Assembly: GCA_003649445.1 (NCBI GenBank)
Contig: QMRV01000135.1
Coordinates: 1-5,356, forward strand
DNA length: 5,356 nucleotides
DNA from: Thermoprotei archaeon
GTDB taxonomy: Archaea; Thermoproteota; Thermoprotei; Thermofilales; B15-G2
Direction of reading: 5' to 3'
Shown here piece by piece: positions 1-5,305 of this stretch (positions within the stretch are counted from its first letter, which is position 1; each line of letters opens with the position of its first letter). Position numbers and translations under genes: made by a program. Below the pieces are notes generated by a model. It was given only the letters and a program-made list of their open reading frames with translations, was not told the origin of the DNA and did no database searches.

Positions 1-42
1 CAGAACGAATCCTTTCTGTATTTCGTCTATAATCGAGCTCAC
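1..42 (-). CDS. 5' end of an unidentified protein, cut by the window edge
   Basis: Reading leftwards from a GTG at 40-42, 14 codons stay open to the edge and give MSSIIDEIQKGFVL. Too little is present to assign a family. The call rests on its start region. A TATA-like ATTTTTAAA (minus strand, 66-74) lies 32 nt before the GTG, and a purine block GGGAGG runs directly into GTGAGCTCG. That is the same layout seen at the SWIM, small-protein and VWA genes in this window. The first residues MSSI are identical to those of the VWA protein, although this may reflect shared DNA around the start rather than protein homology. It is divergent from the SWIM gene with 84 nt between the two starts, and is probably part of the same regulon. 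Confidence 0.55.
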   Translation of the reverse strand, partial: MSSIIDEIQKGFVL

Positions 43-65
43 CCTCCCACCTTAGGGTAATGGTG

Positions 66-74
66 TTTAAAAAT
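66..74 (-). promoter_or_regulatory. TATA box for the left-edge divergent gene
   Basis: On the minus strand this reads ATTTTTAAA. It begins 32 nt before the GTG at 42, which places transcription start within a few bases of the start codon if the usual archaeal TATA-to-start spacing of about 26 nt applies. It lies back to back with the plus-strand promoter at 93. Confidence 0.55.
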
Positions 75-92
75 CGGCGGAGGGTTCCGGCA

Positions 93-103
93 ATTTTTAT
101 TCT
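93..103 (+). promoter_or_regulatory. TATA box of the SWIM-ATPase operon
   Basis: ATTTTTATTCT begins 34 nt before the GTG at 127. The same 11 bases occur at 2436-2446 in front of the VWA gene, 33 nt before its GTG. The spacing predicts a leader of only about 2-5 nt. Confidence 0.6.
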
Positions 104-115
104 AGTTCAAGTCCG

Positions 116-129
116 GGTGAGAGGGGGTG
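116..129 (+). promoter_or_regulatory. Purine-rich start block running into the GTG start codon
   Basis: The 14-mer GGTGAGAGGGGGTG ends in the start codon of the SWIM gene and is repeated exactly at 2458-2471, where it ends in the VWA start codon. GGGGGTG resembles the archaeal Shine-Dalgarno consensus GGAGGTG, but it overlaps the start codon instead of lying 5-10 nt upstream. It may therefore act as an initiator or early-mRNA element more than as a normal ribosome binding site. Confidence 0.5.
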
Positions 130-567
130 GGCTCGAAAATAAGCGAATACCTCTCAGAGAGCATCTACATAAGAGATAAAGCTCGAAGAGAGCTCTGGAG
201 AGTACAATGGATCTACGACCCTAAGACAAAGCTACTTTATGTCTTCGCGCCTTCCTCTAAAAAAGACAAGTACTATGAAATAATAATCCACAGGACTGGG
301 CAAGTAGAAAAGCTTTGTGAGTGCCCAGCGAGCCGTCAAGGGAAAAAATGCTGGCACATGCATGCTGCCGCAGTAATCTACAACAAGGTTAATGAGCACA
401 CTTACACAGAACCCGTCTACGGAAAAGGAGACCGAGAAAGATTCACAGGAGAAGACGCCTACAGAGCGCTAGATGAACTAGAAAAACAAACAGACAGCTA
501 CGTAGATCTCTCAAGAATATCGCCTACTCTTAAAACTCTGCTAGATTTTGTCGAGGGATTTCTATGA
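127..567 (+). CDS. SWIM zinc-finger protein
   Basis: A 146-aa protein. Its middle carries a SWIM signature CxCx8CxH: C64, C66, C75 and H77 within LCECPASRQGKKCWHMHAA. A strand-rich stretch (about 23-62) precedes it, as is usual for SWIM domains, which bind zinc and mediate DNA or protein contacts. The N-terminus (1-22) and the acidic C-terminus (about 105-146) look helical and match no family I know. The GTG start at 127 is chosen because promoter and start block match the other genes of the cluster. The stop overlaps the ATPase start (ATGA, 564-567), so the two are probably translationally coupled and made in fixed proportion. SWIM proteins occur beside MoxR and VWA genes in some bacterial operons (from memory), which suggests a substrate-recognition or adaptor role. 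The SWIM call is firm; the role is inferred. Confidence 0.85.
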   Translation: MGSKISEYLSESIYIRDKARRELWRVQWIYDPKTKLLYVFAPSSKKDKYYEIIIHRTGQVEKLCECPASRQGKKCWHMHAAAVIYNKVNEHTYTEPVYGKGDRERFTGEDAYRALDELEKQTDSYVDLSRISPTLKTLLDFVEGFL

Positions 568-890
568 CGGTGCTAGAGCTGACTAGAGAAAATGTTCTCG
601 AAGTGATAAGAGAGCTTCAAGAATTCTTCAAGGGGCTTAGAGAAGAAGTAGAAGTCTATGTTGCCTCCCAGGTGGCAGGCTTGCCTACGCTTCTTATTGG
701 AGGTCACGGCACAGGTAAAACAACTCTAGTTAAAGCGTTCTACAGCACACTAGTAGTAAAAGAGAGAGACTCCTATAGACCTCTCAAAACCTTCATGCTC
801 TTGCTGAAAGAAAGACATACACCAATGGACGTTTTCTACAGCTACCACTTGCCTTCACTGCTGAAAGGAGTCCAGAAAATAGTGCCTTAA
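564..890 (+). CDS. RavA/MoxR-like AAA+ ATPase, N-terminal part ended by an early TAA
   Basis: Residues 1-108 of a MoxR-group AAA+ ATPase. After a helical N-terminus, Walker A is GGHGTGKTT (46-54, Lys52). The stretch LLKERHTPMDVFYSYHLPSLLKG corresponds to the RavA segment after Walker A (there roughly MTRFSTPEEVFGPLSIQAL). The ORF ends at TAA 888-890, just before the expected Walker B strand. Walker B, sensor 1, arginine finger and lid all follow in the same frame after the stop, so this is half of one gene and not a complete small protein. The ATG at 564 overlaps the SWIM stop, with GAGGG 6 nt upstream as ribosome binding site. Alone, this product should bind nucleotide poorly and not hydrolyse it. 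The start and family are well supported; whether the stop is natural is unclear. Confidence 0.8.
   Translation: MTVLELTRENVLEVIRELQEFFKGLREEVEVYVASQVAGLPTLLIGGHGTGKTTLVKAFYSTLVVKERDSYRPLKTFMLLLKERHTPMDVFYSYHLPSLLKGVQKIVP
888..890 (+). other. In-frame ochre stop interrupting the ATPase
   Basis: Codon 109 of a 528-codon frame (564-2150) is TAA. Both sides are in the same frame, so a single base substitution, not an indel, is enough to explain it (from CAA, GAA, AAA, TTA, TCA, TAC or TAT). No further stop occurs for about 420 codons. Confidence 0.85.
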
Positions 891-944
891 GCTATTGGAG
901 CAGAAGCAGTCTACTTAGAAGAAATCTTCTCAAACCAGCTTGTC

Positions 945-2150
945 TTGAGCGCTCTCAAAGACTTCCTCGAAGAAAGAGTATACGACAGCTACCACTGTAA
1001 ATGGCTCTTCTTCACAGCTAGCACTAATCCCCCTAACCAGTACTACCAGAACATACTTCAGTTAAGCAATATGGCGGACTTAGACCGCTTCGACGTAGTA
1101 GTACCGTTTGAGTCTAGGCTCGGAGCAGACTTATTCGAAATAACAAGCCTGTTCGCGGAAGCCTCCGAGAGGAGAGTAGCGCCTCAGCTTTCAGCAAAAC
1201 TAGATGTGAGCAATATTATTGAAGTGAGGAAAGAAGTAATGAGTATTGAAGTAGGCTCTAAAGCGAAGTCAACACTAGCCCTGTTCGGACATGTCTACAG
1301 TGCATGCGTTTTCGAGGACGAAGACAGGCAAAGACACTTCCTTGATAAGTTCTCAGTGCTGGGAGAGGTACCTTGTATGAGATGCACTTTCAGAGGAAGC
1401 CTCTGTAGCAAATTTGCTATACAGCCCTGTAGACTCATACGCTCAACGATAGCTCTCGCCAAAGCCTTGGCGTGGCTACGTGGGGAAAACAGAGTACACT
1501 ACGAGACTGTAATTAAAGCGCTTCACTACACTCTGCCCTTGAGGCTAGTTATCGTAGACGAGAGTACTAAAAACAAAGTGGCTACAGTTAGAGAAGCTGT
1601 AAATGTAGCTATAAGAGAGTTCACAAAGTGGGTAGATGACCACAGGAGGCTTCTCAAAGAACTTAGAACCGCTGTAGAGCTGGCGAAGCGGGGCAAAGTA
1701 AACGACGCTATTAGAGCACTAAATGACTTAAGCTACCGCTACAACAACGACCCAGTAGCACTATCACTAGTACACAGCATTGCACTAAAAATAAACAGAG
1801 CTAAAGAAGAGATAGAAGCATTCATAGAAAAAACAGCAGACAAAAAAGTACTAAAATACTTCATTGAGAATAAAACAGATTTCAAAGACAAAGCCTATAG
1901 GAGACTCAAGAAAGTACTAGACATAACTGAAGCATACAGGTGGGGTGAAGAAGCAAAAAGACTGTTAAACAAACTGCTAATGAAGGGACTTATAAGTGAA
2001 AAAGAATTCGATGCACTCAGCATGATTTTGACAGGACTACAGAAAAGAGAGCATGAACAGTATCTGAGAGAAGATATTAGGATAGTAGTGAGATGGAATG
2101 AAGTAATAATAGAGGGGCCGAAGAAAACAGTAGAAGATCTACTAAAGTAG
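945..2150 (+). pseudogene. RavA/MoxR-like AAA+ ATPase, C-terminal part downstream of the TAA
   Basis: Coding character resumes directly at 891 (AIGAEAVYLEEIF...); the first TTG in frame is at 945, with no ribosome binding site near it. Walker B VYLEE (codons 116-120 of the joined frame) lies upstream of that TTG, so restart there would lose it. Then come sensor 1 TASTNPP (Asn155), LDRF with a likely arginine finger (Arg175), a lid with four cysteines (271, 274, 281, 289) and a sensor-2 arginine near 293, followed by LAKALAWLRGENRVHYETV, typical of MoxR lids. About 200 further residues are charged and helical, ending in a short strand-like tail (about 505-528). The Walker B acid pair is EE where DE is usual. 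The likely role is a hexameric MoxR-type remodelling ATPase partnered with the VWA protein. It is either a recent pseudogene, rescued by readthrough, or a sequencing error. Confidence 0.75.
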
Positions 2151-2152
2151 CC

Positions 2153-2160
2153 ATTTTTAA
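2153..2160 (+). promoter_or_regulatory. TATA box of the small-protein gene
   Basis: ATTTTTAA begins 3 nt after the ATPase stop and 34 nt before the GTG at 2187, matching the spacing of the other three promoters here. It predicts transcription start near 2182, which is downstream of the in-frame TTG (2173) and ATG (2176). Confidence 0.55.
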
Positions 2161-2175
2161 CACGGAAAACTTTTG

Positions 2176-2412
2176 ATGGAAGAGGGGTGGGCTCAAGAAT
2201 TAAGCGAAGTAACAAAAGAACTAGTAAAAGAAATATACAGTCTACTATGCAGGCTTCACGGCGTTGTAATAGCGACAGGCGTTTTCCACGATATCTATGA
2301 GTACTTCTTAGAAAGCTACAAGGAGCTACTAGAGATAAGCGACATCGAAGAAAAGTACTCTAAAGCAGTCGCTCTACTAGCGTCAATTGAAGAATATTTT
2401 CCTGTACTATAA
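2176..2412 (+). CDS. Small acidic helical protein of unknown function, with a disturbed start
   Basis: About 78 residues, acidic and predicted mostly helical (for example the stretch EYFLESYKELLEISDIEEK). No known domain, cysteine motif or membrane segment is seen. It lies between the ATPase and VWA genes, as expected for a small partner of that pair. The start is a problem. In frame, only TTG 2173 and ATG 2176 open the ORF, yet both lie upstream of the predicted transcription start. The conserved start block and GTG used by the neighbours is at 2187, one frame off. Removing one base near 2196-2201 would join that GTG to the body and give MGSRISEVTKEL, close to the MGSKISEYL of the SWIM protein. 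The body frame is convincing; the first about 8 residues are not. Confidence 0.65.
   Translation: MEEGWAQELSEVTKELVKEIYSLLCRLHGVVIATGVFHDIYEYFLESYKELLEISDIEEKYSKAVALLASIEEYFPVL
2181..2208 (+). repeat. Near-copy of the SWIM gene start (127 region)
   Basis: From the GTG at 2187 the DNA matches 127-147 with about two substitutions and one extra T (GTGGGCTC is identical; then AAGAATTAAGCGAA against GAAAATAAGCGAA). The purine block in front is also alike. Similarity stops right after the sixth or seventh codon. Confidence 0.5.
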
Positions 2413-2428
2413 TTTCTTATTTTTCTTC
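2413..2428 (+). terminator. T-rich stretch after the small-protein gene
   Basis: TTTCTTATTTTTCTTC follows the stop codon directly. Archaeal transcription commonly ends at such oligo-T runs without a hairpin. A fresh promoter follows at 2436, consistent with separate transcription units. Confidence 0.4.
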
Positions 2429-2435
2429 CACCCCC

Positions 2436-2446
2436 ATTTTTATTCT
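2436..2446 (+). promoter_or_regulatory. TATA box of the VWA gene
   Basis: ATTTTTATTCT, identical to 93-103, lies 33 nt before the GTG at 2469. The exact repeat 2458-2471 (GGTGAGAGGGGGTG) follows and ends in the start codon. Confidence 0.6.
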
Positions 2447-2468
2447 CCTTCTTTCTCGGTGAGAGGGG

Positions 2469-3890
2469 GTGAGTTCGATAAATAAGGTTCTCGAAGAAAT
2501 ACGGCTATCGCATATTCCCTTACCTCCTCCGCATACTCTTCAGCTAAATTCTAAGGTAAATGTGCCTTACTGCGACTTAGCTACAAGAGTAATTACACTT
2601 AACCCACTATCAAAGAGCATTGAGTGGGATTATAGGCACGAGATAGAGCACTTGAATAAGTGGCCTCGAAGACTGAAGGAAGAATTCAAACACTACTATA
2701 AGGCACTTAAACTTCTACCGGAGAGCGACAAGAAGTTTTTCAGAAAATACAGGTACATCATAGCTAATATTGTCTACGATGCCTTCATAGACTATGAGCT
2801 TTCTCAGAAATATCCTATGGTGAAAGAGCAGATTAAAGCATATCTGAGAGCGTCGGGAGCCTCCAATATACTAGATGAGGCTAGAAAGCTCGCTGTAGAA
2901 GGAAAGAAAGCAAAATGGCTCAACGAAGAAAAGCCATGGCTTTCCTTTATCCATGTCTTTAAGTGGATTAAGAAGCATGGAGTTCCTAGAGTTAGAAGAG
3001 ACTACAGGTCTCCTGTGAGCCCAGAGGAAGTAGCTGAGGCGGTAGTAGAGCTGGTAGATGAAGGCGAAGACGAGAAGAGAGTACTGGAGGAAGCAGAAAG
3101 ACTTCTCAAGAAGCCTCTACCCTACGATAAAATAGTAGAAGCGTTGATTAAAAGCAGATTCAATTTCGCCGTTAAAATGATTTTCGAGTGTAAAATAGCG
3201 GTTAAAGCAGTAAGGAAGACTTACGGTATTTGGCGTCTAGGCGAGCCAGTAGACCAATTATTAGTGAGAGAAACAGTGCGCTCCTACGGAATAGTAATTC
3301 CCTCACATAACACGCTCAAAGAAGTCGAAGTAGAGGCGAGAAAAGGAGTCCTCAAAAAGACTCGTGGCGGGGCGCGCGTAGCTTTAGTAGTAGATTCTTC
3401 TGGCTCAATGTCAGACTACTTGACTTACGCTAGAGACGCGGCGCTAATGTTGATCGGCTTCGCGAAGAAATACGAGTACCCGGTGCTCTTAGTGACTTTC
3501 AATTCCTCGGTGCCGTTTTCTTCGAAGGGGTGGCGGAAAGACTACTTCAAGCTAGCAAAAGAATTCGTGTACGCCTATGGGGCGGGCGGAAACACCTACA
3601 TTACACCGGCGCTCAGAGAAGTACTGAGGTATGCTGAAGAAAACACGACAGTCTACATTATAAGCGACATGGATATCCACGACATAGATCAAGCCTACAG
3701 CGAGTTCAGGAAGCTGAGCTCTTTTAAGCCGAAGCTAGTGCTGTTTCTCATTAGCCCGAGCCTACAGGAAGTAGAAGAAGTCTGCCATGTAGTAAAGCAG
3801 GCTGGAGTAAGCGATGTCAAAGGATACTGGGTTAATCCGAGGGAAGCAAAAAAGCTGACAGAATACGTTATAAAAGAAATAATTAAGTAA
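2469..3890 (+). CDS. VWA-domain protein with an N-terminal HExxH (metallopeptidase-like) region
   Basis: A 473-aa protein. Residues 1-120 contain HEIEH (57-61) and, 43 residues later, NIVYDAFIDYEL (100-111). This is reminiscent of the HExxH plus xAxDxxxN layout of the metallopeptidase-like region in DUF2201/COG3864 proteins, which also end in a VWA-like domain. Glu60 inside the motif is charged, unlike most gluzincins, so protease activity is uncertain. A charged helical middle (about 130-295) leads to a VWA domain (about 300-470) with a full metal-ion-dependent adhesion site: D309-S311-S313 (VVDSSGSM), T376 (GGNTY) and D400 (YIISDMD). It has no signal peptide or membrane segment, so it should be cytoplasmic. 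In MoxR systems the VWA partner binds the ATPase or its substrate through the metal site. The GTG at 2469 is fixed by the shared promoter and start block. The gene is convergent with the recombinase unit, overlapping its last gene by 8 nt. Confidence 0.85.
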   Translation: MSSINKVLEEIRLSHIPLPPPHTLQLNSKVNVPYCDLATRVITLNPLSKSIEWDYRHEIEHLNKWPRRLKEEFKHYYKALKLLPESDKKFFRKYRYIIANIVYDAFIDYELSQKYPMVKEQIKAYLRASGASNILDEARKLAVEGKKAKWLNEEKPWLSFIHVFKWIKKHGVPRVRRDYRSPVSPEEVAEAVVELVDEGEDEKRVLEEAERLLKKPLPYDKIVEALIKSRFNFAVKMIFECKIAVKAVRKTYGIWRLGEPVDQLLVRETVRSYGIVIPSHNTLKEVEVEARKGVLKKTRGGARVALVVDSSGSMSDYLTYARDAALMLIGFAKKYEYPVLLVTFNSSVPFSSKGWRKDYFKLAKEFVYAYGAGGNTYITPALREVLRYAEENTTVYIISDMDIHDIDQAYSEFRKLSSFKPKLVLFLISPSLQEVEEVCHVVKQAGVSDVKGYWVNPREAKKLTEYVIKEIIK

Positions 3891-4029
3891 AGTTTTGCTT
3901 AAACGCCGCTACTATTTCAGCGATTTTCAGCAGGAAGCCGTACTTAGGGTCCTTGAGGTACTTCTCGTACATTTTCGGGTTTTTCTCCCTATACTTCACT
4001 ATTTCCTCCGCCAACTCCGCTAAATTCAC
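3883..4029 (-). CDS. 48-aa protein of unknown function, coupled to the recombinase
   Basis: A short ORF in the otherwise empty gap between the VWA and recombinase genes. It starts with GTG (4027-4029) overlapping the recombinase TGA (4026-4028) as GTGA, and ends with TAA at 3883-3885. The product begins MNLAELAEEIVKYREKNPKM and ends FLLKIAEIVAAFKQNFT. It is charged and mostly helical, with a middle YEKYLKDPKYG, and has no recognisable family. Open frame, amino-acid makeup like the neighbours and the tight overlap argue for a real gene. No clear ribosome binding site is seen, so coupling to the upstream gene is assumed. Its end overlaps the VWA 3' end by 8 nt, and the minus strand beyond is T-rich (about 3866-3882), possibly ending transcription. 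A role as recombinase accessory factor is only a guess from position. Confidence 0.55.
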   Translation of the reverse strand: MNLAELAEEIVKYREKNPKMYEKYLKDPKYGFLLKIAEIVAAFKQNFT

Positions 4030-5189
4030 GTAGACTGCTGGCTATTTAAATCAGCTTTCACCAAGTCAAGTATCTTTGACAGTAGCTCAGGGTTATCTCT
4101 AATCTTCTTCTCAAGGAGTCTAAGCAACTTGATGAAGCGCTCTTCTTCTCTCAAAGCCTTTTCTCTGAGCTCCTCTGTATCCAGCTTGGTTCCGCAGCGA
4201 GGACAGTACTGTGCACTAAACTCTATTCTGAGCCCGCACTTAGGGCAGAACAGAGTTTTCCTCTCCTCTTTCTTTATTCCGTATAATTCTCTGACAGTTT
4301 CTTCGAGGTCGTCTACAGTTATTTTAGCGTATACATCTATCATTTTCCGCGTCTTCCACCCAAAGTACTTCATTAAGAGTAGTTCAGTAAACTTTCTTTC
4401 TTTGTACATTTCTGTAGCTCTCAAGTGCCTCAAGTTATGTGGGAGGAGTAGCTTCGGGTTGAGTCCTATTCTTTTACAAAGTCTGTGAATATACATGGTT
4501 AGCGCAGAAGGCCTAATAGGTTCCCCGAATGTATTGTAGAAAAGCCAGTCTTCTCTCTCCTTAGATCTGTGTTGCTGAAGCCACTCTCTCAGAACATAAG
4601 CATACCTTATTACGAAGACTGTGCGGGGGAGGCTTTTAGAGTACTTTACTCTAACACGGTAGCCTATATCCCAGTCTTCTACGTCGCCGTACTTGAGGCT
4701 GAGTGCTTCACAGCGCCTCAAGCCTCCTTCGTAGAGCATGACTATAATAGACTTGTAGGGCTGGCGGGCGCACTGAATAAGTCTGTTTACGTCCATTGAG
4801 CTGGGTAGCTCGGGAAGCTTTACTTTCTCTTTAGGGTACTTTATTTGCCTAGAAAGCCTGTAGAACACAGGGTGCTCTTTAATATTTGCTTTAGCGAAGC
4901 ACCTAATAGCCCTCACATACACTTTTCTGCTCAAAGGATTAGATATTGAAGACAAGTACTCTTCAACGTCGTCTAGCTCAAGGTCGTCTAGACTTTTACC
5001 CAGCTTCTGGACATAATTTAAGAACAGAAGGCTCCTGTTCAAGTAAGTGTAGAGAGTATCCGGTGAAAGCCCCCGGACAACACAGTGCCTATAAAGCCTA
5101 ACTAAGTCCTCGTAAAGCTCACTCGAAAGCTCTTTCTCAGCTCTCTCCATTAAAGCCCTAATAGTACTCTCAGTATGGTGCCGAATCAC
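4026..5189 (-). CDS. Tyrosine recombinase/integrase with C-terminal zinc ribbon
   Basis: A 387-aa Xer/phage-integrase family enzyme that cuts and rejoins DNA through a 3'-phosphotyrosine. The N-terminal core-binding domain spans about 15-115. The catalytic domain shows Arg158 (GGLRRCEALSLKYGDV), a lysine in KYSKS (Lys182 or Lys185), His251 and Arg254 (PHNLRHLRATEMY), Trp278 in the usual His/Trp place (FGWKT), and the nucleophile Tyr287 (IDVYAKI); all appear intact. After it, CPKC (315-318) and CPRC (329-332) form a zinc ribbon, followed by a charged helical tail (340-387). It is longer than typical XerA proteins (about 280-300 aa) because of ribbon and tail. The GTG at 5189 gives the longest frame, but the TATA box at 5203-5211 predicts transcription start near 5181, which favours ATG 5150 (residue 14). 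No att site or tRNA is visible, so a mobile-element integrase and a resident recombinase both remain possible. Confidence 0.88.
   Translation of the reverse strand: MIRHHTESTIRALMERAEKELSSELYEDLVRLYRHCVVRGLSPDTLYTYLNRSLLFLNYVQKLGKSLDDLELDDVEEYLSSISNPLSRKVYVRAIRCFAKANIKEHPVFYRLSRQIKYPKEKVKLPELPSSMDVNRLIQCARQPYKSIIVMLYEGGLRRCEALSLKYGDVEDWDIGYRVRVKYSKSLPRTVFVIRYAYVLREWLQQHRSKEREDWLFYNTFGEPIRPSALTMYIHRLCKRIGLNPKLLLPHNLRHLRATEMYKERKFTELLLMKYFGWKTRKMIDVYAKITVDDLEETVRELYGIKKEERKTLFCPKCGLRIEFSAQYCPRCGTKLDTEELREKALREEERFIKLLRLLEKKIRDNPELLSKILDLVKADLNSQQST
4194..4247 (-). other. Zinc-ribbon coding segment of the recombinase
   Basis: Encodes CPKC-x10-CPRC (Cys315, 318, 329, 332). It sits about 28 residues after the catalytic tyrosine and so is outside the core enzyme. 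It could help bind DNA or a partner protein. Confidence 0.75.
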
Positions 5190-5202
5190 AGAAAAACCAG
5201 AG

Positions 5203-5211
5203 CTTATAAAT
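5203..5211 (-). promoter_or_regulatory. TATA box upstream of the recombinase
   Basis: On the minus strand ATTTATAAG, a good archaeal TATA box. Its centre is only about 18 nt before the GTG at 5189, too close for that codon to be in the transcript if spacing is the normal 26 nt or so. The ATG at 5148-5150 would then have a leader of about 30 nt. Confidence 0.5.
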
Positions 5212-5233
5212 CGGAACTCTCCACTACTAGGGG

Positions 5234-5283
5234 TCAGCTCCTGCCGAAGTCTTCATCGCTCAGAAGGGGCTAAACTTCATCAC
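5234..5283 (-). ncRNA. Candidate C/D box sRNA (2'-O-methylation guide)
   Basis: Reading the minus strand: box C GTGATGA (5277-5283, perfect), 13-nt guide (5264-5276), box D' CTGA (5260-5263), box C' GCGATGA (5253-5259, one mismatch), 15-nt guide (5238-5252), box D CTGA (5234-5237). The total of 50 nt fits archaeal C/D sRNAs, which guide fibrillarin-dependent methylation of rRNA or tRNA together with L7Ae and Nop5. A TATA-like AATATAAG centred 26 nt before box C supports independent transcription starting at the RNA's 5' end. Weak points are the lack of any gap between D' and C' (a few nt is usual), a second guide longer than the usual 12 or so nt, and little terminal stem. Confidence 0.45.
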
Positions 5284-5305
5284 CGTTATTTACATTTTTT
5301 GGGCA

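Noticed and set aside
864..884. AAAGGAG followed by GTG 882 as an internal translation restart
   Set aside because: The GTG is followed after one codon by the TAA itself, so nothing useful would be made.
888..890. TAA as a recoded amino acid (pyrrolysine or selenocysteine)
   Set aside because: Those use TAG and TGA; no known archaeal system reads TAA as a sense codon.
945..2150. A separate functional protein starting at TTG 945
   Set aside because: The coding frame and Walker B begin upstream of it at 891, and no ribosome binding site precedes the TTG.
1895..2215. Minus-strand 106-aa ORF
   Set aside because: Opposite-strand shadow of the ATPase C-terminus; its Ser/Phe/Leu-rich composition is unlike any neighbour and it crosses a well-supported promoter.
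4129..4488. Plus-strand 119-aa ORF
   Set aside because: Antisense shadow of the recombinase; Ser-rich low-complexity product with no start signal.
4569..4799. Plus-strand 76-aa ORF
   Set aside because: Antisense shadow of the recombinase catalytic domain, which has intact active-site residues.
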